Positions 59,494-64,000 of a stretch of DNA of 64,000 nt are shown in pieces (positions within the stretch are counted from its first letter, which is position 1; each line of letters begins with the position of its first letter). Location: the NCBI GenBank assembly GCA_023630585.1, contig CM042562.1:8201684-8265683 (forward strand), read 5' to 3'. The position numbers were made by a program, and so were the translations under genes. Origin of the DNA: Cranoglanis bouderius. Taxonomy: Eukaryota; Chordata; Actinopteri; Siluriformes; Cranoglanididae. The notes under the pieces are model-generated. The model saw only the letters and a list, made by a program, of their open reading frames with translations. It did not search any database and had not been told where the DNA came from.

Positions 59494-59641
59494 TAAATAT
59501 CCATCCATCCATCCATTCATTTTCTATACCACTTATCCTACAGAGGGTTGTAGGGAGCCTGGTGGCTATCCCAAGGGTGCTCAGAGCACAACGTTGGGGG
59601 ACACCCTGGACAGGGTGCCAACCCATTGCAGGGCACGATTG
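59494..59641 (-). repeat. tRNA-derived SINE fragment (minus orientation)
   Basis: The tail CCATCCATCCATCCATTCAT at 59502 and the body (GGGTGCCAACCCATTGCAGG) match the family at 35715. It is cut off at 59641 by the insertion of the TGTAAC element. Confidence 0.75.
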
Positions 59642-59837
59642 TGTAACGTCTGACATATCAAACTGATTTATGAATCAACCTGGACTTAGAAAAGAAGTTT
59701 CTTTTTCTTGGAGCTTTAAATCCCTATCTGTTTAATGACCATTTTGGCTCCAGTCTGACTGGAATGTCTGACTGACCCCCCCTTTGTCCTTTGACCAGAT
59801 ACCTTTGTAATTTTAATGACCAACCTCCCCCCCTTCG

Positions 59838-59894
<57 letters not shown>

Positions 59895-60382
59895 ACACGT
59901 GCACACATGCACACACACAAGCTTACCTTCCACACACAATGAAAAATCTCTCTTGAATGTAACGTGTAATTATATGTAATTATTCGATGCCTAAAGAGTT
60001 TGATGTATTCGTGTTTGCATGTATTGTGTGCCTATGTAACCAAGCTAGGATGATTTTGGATAGTTTAATTTAGGATATCATTTTAAATGTCTGTAACCAT
60101 GTTTTACCTGTAATATTTTCTAATTCCATCGAATTTGGTATCTAGTTAATTGTCTCTTGATGTTCTGACTGATTATGCATATCATATTACGATGGGATAC
60201 ATTTATTTCATGCTTTTTCCTAATTCATACATAATACAGTTTAAACTGGCTCCTCCCAGTACATGCAAATTCAGGTCTGAGACCAGACAAAGAGAGTTCA
60301 TCCCGCCAATAAATCCAACTTCCTGATTGGTCAATAGCCCAGAGAGGCATGTGTGTTGGTGTTGTCTTTAAAAACAACAATC
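59642..60382 (+). mobile_element. Unclassified TGTAAC element, copy 3, right-truncated
   Basis: Starts TGTAACGTCTGAC, includes a (CA)n run (59841-59892) and the conserved promoter-like block (60238-60372), and stops where element B's 5' LTR begins (about 60383). The right end is not found after element B (63879 onward), so a deletion or unequal exchange probably removed it. Confidence 0.75.
59841..59892. repeat. (CA)n microsatellite
   Basis: About 26 CA copies in TGTAAC element copy 3, followed by imperfect CACACATGCACAC sequence. Confidence 0.95.
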
Positions 60383-60970
60383 ATGTTACATCATGTATCT
60401 GCCCCCGTTTGTTCATTGGTTCTTTGCTTTTGGTTTATGTCATGTCTCCGCCCCTGTTTGTTCATTGGTTTCCCGTTCATTGTCTCATCATTAGTTTCAG
60501 CTGCTTTGTGTTAGTCCTGGTTATTTCTGTTTATTTAAACCCCTGTGTTTCTCTGTCTCATCGTGGAGTATTATCTAAGAAAGTAAGTTTATGCATGTGT
60601 TGTGCGCGTGCTCGCTTCTCGTGTTCTCTCGCCCATAGACCATAGATCAATGTCCATAGTTCCTAGACCTTAGACAAGTCTCATGTGTTTGCTTTGTCTT
60701 TGTTTTGTATTTATGTTTCATGCTGTTTTGTGATGTTCATGCTCCCTGTTGGATTACTGCCCTGCTCCTTGTGGATTTATGTTCTATTCCTATGGATTAT
60801 TCTCACGTTACCTTTTGGATTATACTCATTTAAATTTTTTGGATTATTGTTTGTGTTCCTATTTTCCCTGTTCCTATAGTTTTGTACATGTTCCATTACT
60901 TTTGAATTTCCCCCCATTAAAGTGATTTTTCCCCTGTGCATGCAGCCAGCCCTTTCAGTTTTACCTAATA
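60383..60970 (+). repeat. Element B 5' LTR, 5'-truncated
   Basis: Matches 63285-63878. Ends TTACCTAATA, where the 3' LTR has TTACATAACA. Confidence 0.88.
60533..60572 (+). promoter_or_regulatory. LTR core promoter and predicted transcript 5' end (element B)
   Basis: TATTTAAAC at 60532-60540, then GTGGAGTATT at 60563-60572, which pairs with the motif at 60972-60981 with one G-U wobble. The 3' LTR has GCGGAATATT at 63470-63479. Confidence 0.5.
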
Positions 60971-60982
60971 GAATACTCCGCC
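60971..60982 (+). other. Primer-binding-site-like motif of element B
   Basis: GAATACTCCGCC, identical to element A, directly after the 5' LTR. Confidence 0.7.
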
Positions 60983-60986
60983 TAAC

Positions 60987-61526
60987 ATGGATGCAGCGGG
61001 GAAAATTTTGACTAACCACGCCAAATTTTTCGTTCCCCCACTGGACTCAATTTCCTTTCAGGCCTATCTTCCTCCTCCTACTGCCTATGATAGCGTCTCC
61101 TGGTACCCCCAGTATTTTTTATTACAGGCCCATGGATATTTTGTGAGTTTGGAGGATACGAAACCCAGCGAGGAACAATGGGTGAGGTTCCTCCAATCCC
61201 GTTTGGTCGGTTTGGCTCACTGGTGGGCGGAGGCCCACCTCTACAGTTGACACCAGGAGATGAACACTGTCTCTGGTTTTGTGGATCTCCTGCTCCAGGA
61301 ATACGGGCGCCCGGAATTCGACCCCGACCTAAACACCCTCTTTGGCAATGTGCGCCTGCCCGGTGACCCCGACCAGTCATTCCTGGAGTACTACGAGAGG
61401 GAGCGGGCAAATGTGGCGGCCTGCACCTCTCAGCCCTGGACCCAGGAGCGCGCAACCGAGGGATGCACCCGGCCAGCCAGCCCCGAGCTCCAGCAGGAGG
61501 CCCAGCAGGAGGTCTCCTCAGTGTAG
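60987..61526 (+). pseudogene. Element B gag-like protein, broken, finger deleted
   Basis: Starts at the shared MDAAGK. The capsid-like region has WYPQYFLLQAHGYFVSLEDT and WVRFLQSRLVGLAHWWAEAH, ending in a TGA (61248-61250). The same frame continues with TVSGFVDLLLQEYGRPEFD and SFLEYYERERANVAACTS. Where element A has the zinc finger, B reads ATEGCTRPA and then jumps directly to SPELQQEAQQEVSS before a stop at 61524-61526. About 110 bp, including five of the six finger cysteines, is gone, and the first Cys is Arg. Later repeats (61655-62383) lie in another frame. Confidence 0.8.
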
Positions 61527-61654
61527 CTGCCCCTGGAGGTTAATGTGGCAACCTGCAGCCCCGAGCTCCAGCCAGAGACCCAGCAGGAGGTCTCCCCGTT
61601 CCTGTCCTGAACCTGCTGGAGGTTCATGAGGAGACCTCCACTCCTGTCCTGCTC

Positions 61655-62950
61655 ATGTCAGAGGTCCACGGGATGACCTCCTCCAAAGCCAAGTCCATGT
61701 CAGAGGTCCACGGGATGACCTCCTCTGAAGCCAAGTCCATGTCAGAGGTCCACGGGATGACCTCCTCCAAAGCCAAGTCCATGTCTGAGGTCCACAGGAT
61801 GACCTCCTTTCCAAGTCCTAGTCCATGTCCAATTCCGAGCCCATGTCTTAGCCCTAATTCATGTCCTAGTCCAAGTCTATGTCCAAGGCCAGATCCAGGT
61901 TTCTATCCTGACCCATATCCTAGTCCATGTCTCAGTCCAGATCCCTACCCTAATCCAGAGTCCTGTTCTAGTCCATGCCTCAGTTCAAACCCAGAGTCCT
62001 TTCTCAGCCCAGAATCCAGTCCAGTTTCTAGTTTAGTTTCCAGTTCAGGTTCAGATCCAGTTCCGAATCCAGTTTACAGTCTAGGTCCCAGTCCAGAATC
62101 CAGTCCTAACTCCAGTCCAATTTCCAGTTTGGTTCCCAGCCCTGTCTCCACCTCTGTCTCCAGTCCAGTTGCTAGTCCTGTTTCCAATTCTGTTTCTAGT
62201 TCGCTTACAGTCAGGCTTCTAGTTTCACTTTCAGTCCAGTTTATGGTTTTGTTTCAAGTCCAGTTTTCAGCCATGCTGCTAGTTTTGCTCCCAATCCTGT
62301 TCCCAATCCTGTTTCCAGCTCAGTTTCCAGTCCAGTTTCCGGTTTTGTTTCAAGGCCAGTTTCCAATCCAGTATCCAGTCTAGTTTTCAGTCCTGAATCC
62401 AGTCCGGAGTCCAGTCCAGTTTCTAGCTTAGCTTCCAGTCCAGTTCCAAGTCTAGTTTCCAGTCCAGGTCACAGTCTATTTTCCAGCTCTGTTTCCAGTC
62501 AGGTTTCTAATTTCATTTCCAGTTCTGTTTCTAGTTTAGCTTTCAGTCAAGTTTCTAGTTTTGTTTCAAGTCCACTTTCCAGTTCAGGTTCTAGCTTTGT
62601 TTCCAGTTCTGTTCCCAGTCAGGTTTTTGATTTGGTTTCCGGTTCTGTTTCTAGCCTAGTTCTCAGTCCAGTTCCCTGTCCCTTGTCTCCAAGTCTGTCT
62701 CCAATCCAGGTGCCAAGTCTGATTCCAGTCCAAGCTTCAAACCAAGCACCAGGTTAAGCTCCAAGCTAGGCACGAAGTCAAGCTTCAAAGCAAGCACCAT
62801 GCCAAGCACCAGGTCAAGCACCAGATCAAGCACAGCTCCAAGCCAAACACCAAGCCAAGCACCACGCCAAGAACCAGATCAAGCACCAGGTCAAGCACAG
62901 CTTTAAGTTCCTGGCCAAGTTCCCGGCCAAGTTCCCGGCCAAGTTCCCGG
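61655..62950 (+). repeat. Element B repeat-rich region
   Basis: 42-bp units encode SEVHGMTSSKAKSM repeats (61655-61810), followed by short degenerate units around CCAGTCCAGTTTCTAGT, then CAAGCACCAGGT and GGCCAAGTTCCC units. The composition and order resemble element A's tail, but frames are broken. Confidence 0.8.
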
Positions 62951-63123
62951 CCAAGGCCGAAGAGACAACCAGACAAGCTCCACTCTGGCTCAGGAACACT
63001 GGACATTACCAGCCTCAGGTCCTGGGGGGCAGACATTCGGATCCTGCCCAGGGGCCCAGATCTGCCAGAGTGGTTGGAACTTTCGGCGCTTCGGGAGCAG
63101 CGCCTTTGGGGGCGGGGACGCTC

Positions 63124-63878
63124 TGTTAGAGAACTCCTCGCATACGGAGTCACTTGCTAAGCGAGCGGCTGACTCCCGGAGTCGTTCGCTGCGCGAACAC
63201 TTCCGCATTCCACGCTTCATTCACAAACTCTGCTGGACTGAATCGCTCATAGACTCTCGCTTTGTTTAACTTTGCCATGTGCTGTTTTCATTTACGTCAT
63301 GTCTCTGCCCCCGTTTGTTCATTGGTTCTTTGCTTTTGGTTTACGTCATGTCTCCACCCCTGTTCGTTCACTGGTTTTCCGTTCATTGACTCATCATTAG
63401 TTTCATCTGCTTTGTGTTAGTCCTGGTTAATTCTGGTTATTTAAACCCCTGTGTTTCTCTGTCTCGTTGCGGAATATTATCTAAGAAAGTAAGTTTATGC
63501 ATGTGTTGTGCGCTTGCTCGTTTCTCGCGTTCTCTCGCCCATAGACCATAGATCAATGTCCATAGTTCCTAGACCTTAGCCAAGTCTCATGTGTTTGCTT
63601 TGTCTTTGTTTTGTATTTACGTTTCATGCCGTTTTGTGATGTTCATGCTCCCTGTTGGATTACTGCCCTGCTCCTTGTAGATTTATGTTCTATTCCTATG
63701 GATTATTCTCACGTTACCATTTAGATTATACTCATTTAAGTTTTTTGGATTATTGTTTGTGTTCCTTTTTTCCCTGTTCCTATAGTTTTGTACATGTTCT
63801 GTTACTTTTGAATTTTTCCCCATTAAAATGATTTTTCCCCTGCGCATACATCCAAACCTTCCTCCGTTTTACATAACA
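63124..63878 (+). repeat. Element B 3' LTR (complete)
   Basis: TGTTAGAG to CATAACA, 755 bp, preceded by a purine-rich GGGGGCGGGGA (63108-63118). The first 160 bp has no counterpart in the truncated 5' LTR. Confidence 0.88.
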
Positions 63879-64000
63879 AGTGGCCTTCCATGTTAAACCG
63901 TGGAATGAGAAATCTGTGGTTTTGTTTTGAAACGCATTTCAAGTCCACTCATAAATGTGGATCCAAGTTTAATCCAAGTGAAAAACGTAAGTCAATTATG
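63879..64000. other. Flank of element B, no feature seen
   Basis: It does not continue the TGTAAC element that borders element B on the left. Confidence 0.5.

Larger units (their letters stand above)
60383..63878 (+). mobile_element. Element B: gag-only LTR retrotransposon related to element A
   Basis: 5' LTR (about 60383-60970, 5'-truncated), primer-site-like motif GAATACTCCGCC (60971-60982), gag-like frame starting ATGGATGCAGCGGGGAAA at 60987, repeat-rich region to about 62950, a conserved 3' segment (ACTGGACATTACCAGCCTCA near 62998) also present in A, an interrupted purine tract and the 3' LTR (63124-63878). No pol genes. The LTR sequence differs from A except in layout and the start-site motif, so A and B are separate subfamilies. 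Confidence 0.82.

Overview
This window is vertebrate nuclear DNA, almost certainly from a teleost and plausibly an ostariophysan such as a catfish. The evidence is an AT-rich background dense in (CA)n and (TA)n microsatellites, many dead Tc1/mariner copies and Tc1-type MITEs, tRNA-derived SINEs, a DIRS-type tyrosine-recombinase retrotransposon, sushi-like LTR elements, and one host gene with fish-type spliced exons. The species is inferred; nothing in the sequence names it.

Host gene: only the last two coding exons of a type II classical cadherin (CDH7/CDH20-like) are supported, on the minus strand. They are 54291-54040 (end of EC5 plus most of the transmembrane helix) and 50401-49842 (end of the helix and the whole catenin-binding tail). 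They join in phase across a 3.6 kb intron. Upstream exons are not visible and should lie beyond position 64000 or in sequence I could not recognise.

Layout: 1-25 kb is AT-rich non-coding sequence with a SINE, Tc1 copies (3785-4855, 5149-5430, 20230-21983), LTR fragments and solo LTRs (5455-5885, 10732-11201, 22422-23144), a TTAA-flanked DNA element (7367-8583) and MITEs (11.5-13.1 kb). 25164-30190 is a nearly full-length but broken DIRS-like element with gag, RT-RNase H, tyrosine recombinase, split inverted terminal repeats and an internal complementary region. 30.9-33.3 kb holds a Tc1 remnant and the most complete copy of an unclassified TGTAAC...GTTACA element. 34-49 kb holds SINEs, a LINE 3' end, a palindromic MITE and another Tc1 copy. 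49.8-54.3 kb is the cadherin 3' end. 55379-63878 holds two related gag-only LTR retrotransposons (A, 55379-59177; B, about 60383-63878).

The most interesting system is the A/B pair. In element A the gag-like protein is fused in frame to a zinc-finger module whose Cys/His spacing and sequence match the N-terminal ribosome-associated finger of methionine aminopeptidase 1. It is followed by 26-residue tandem repeats and a long Pro/Ser/Cys-rich tail where pol would normally be. Both elements carry, directly after the 5' LTR, an 11-12 base motif complementary to the predicted 5' end of their own transcript. That is the arrangement expected for Tf1/sushi-type self-primed reverse transcription, not tRNA priming. 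Element B has lost most of the finger by internal deletion.
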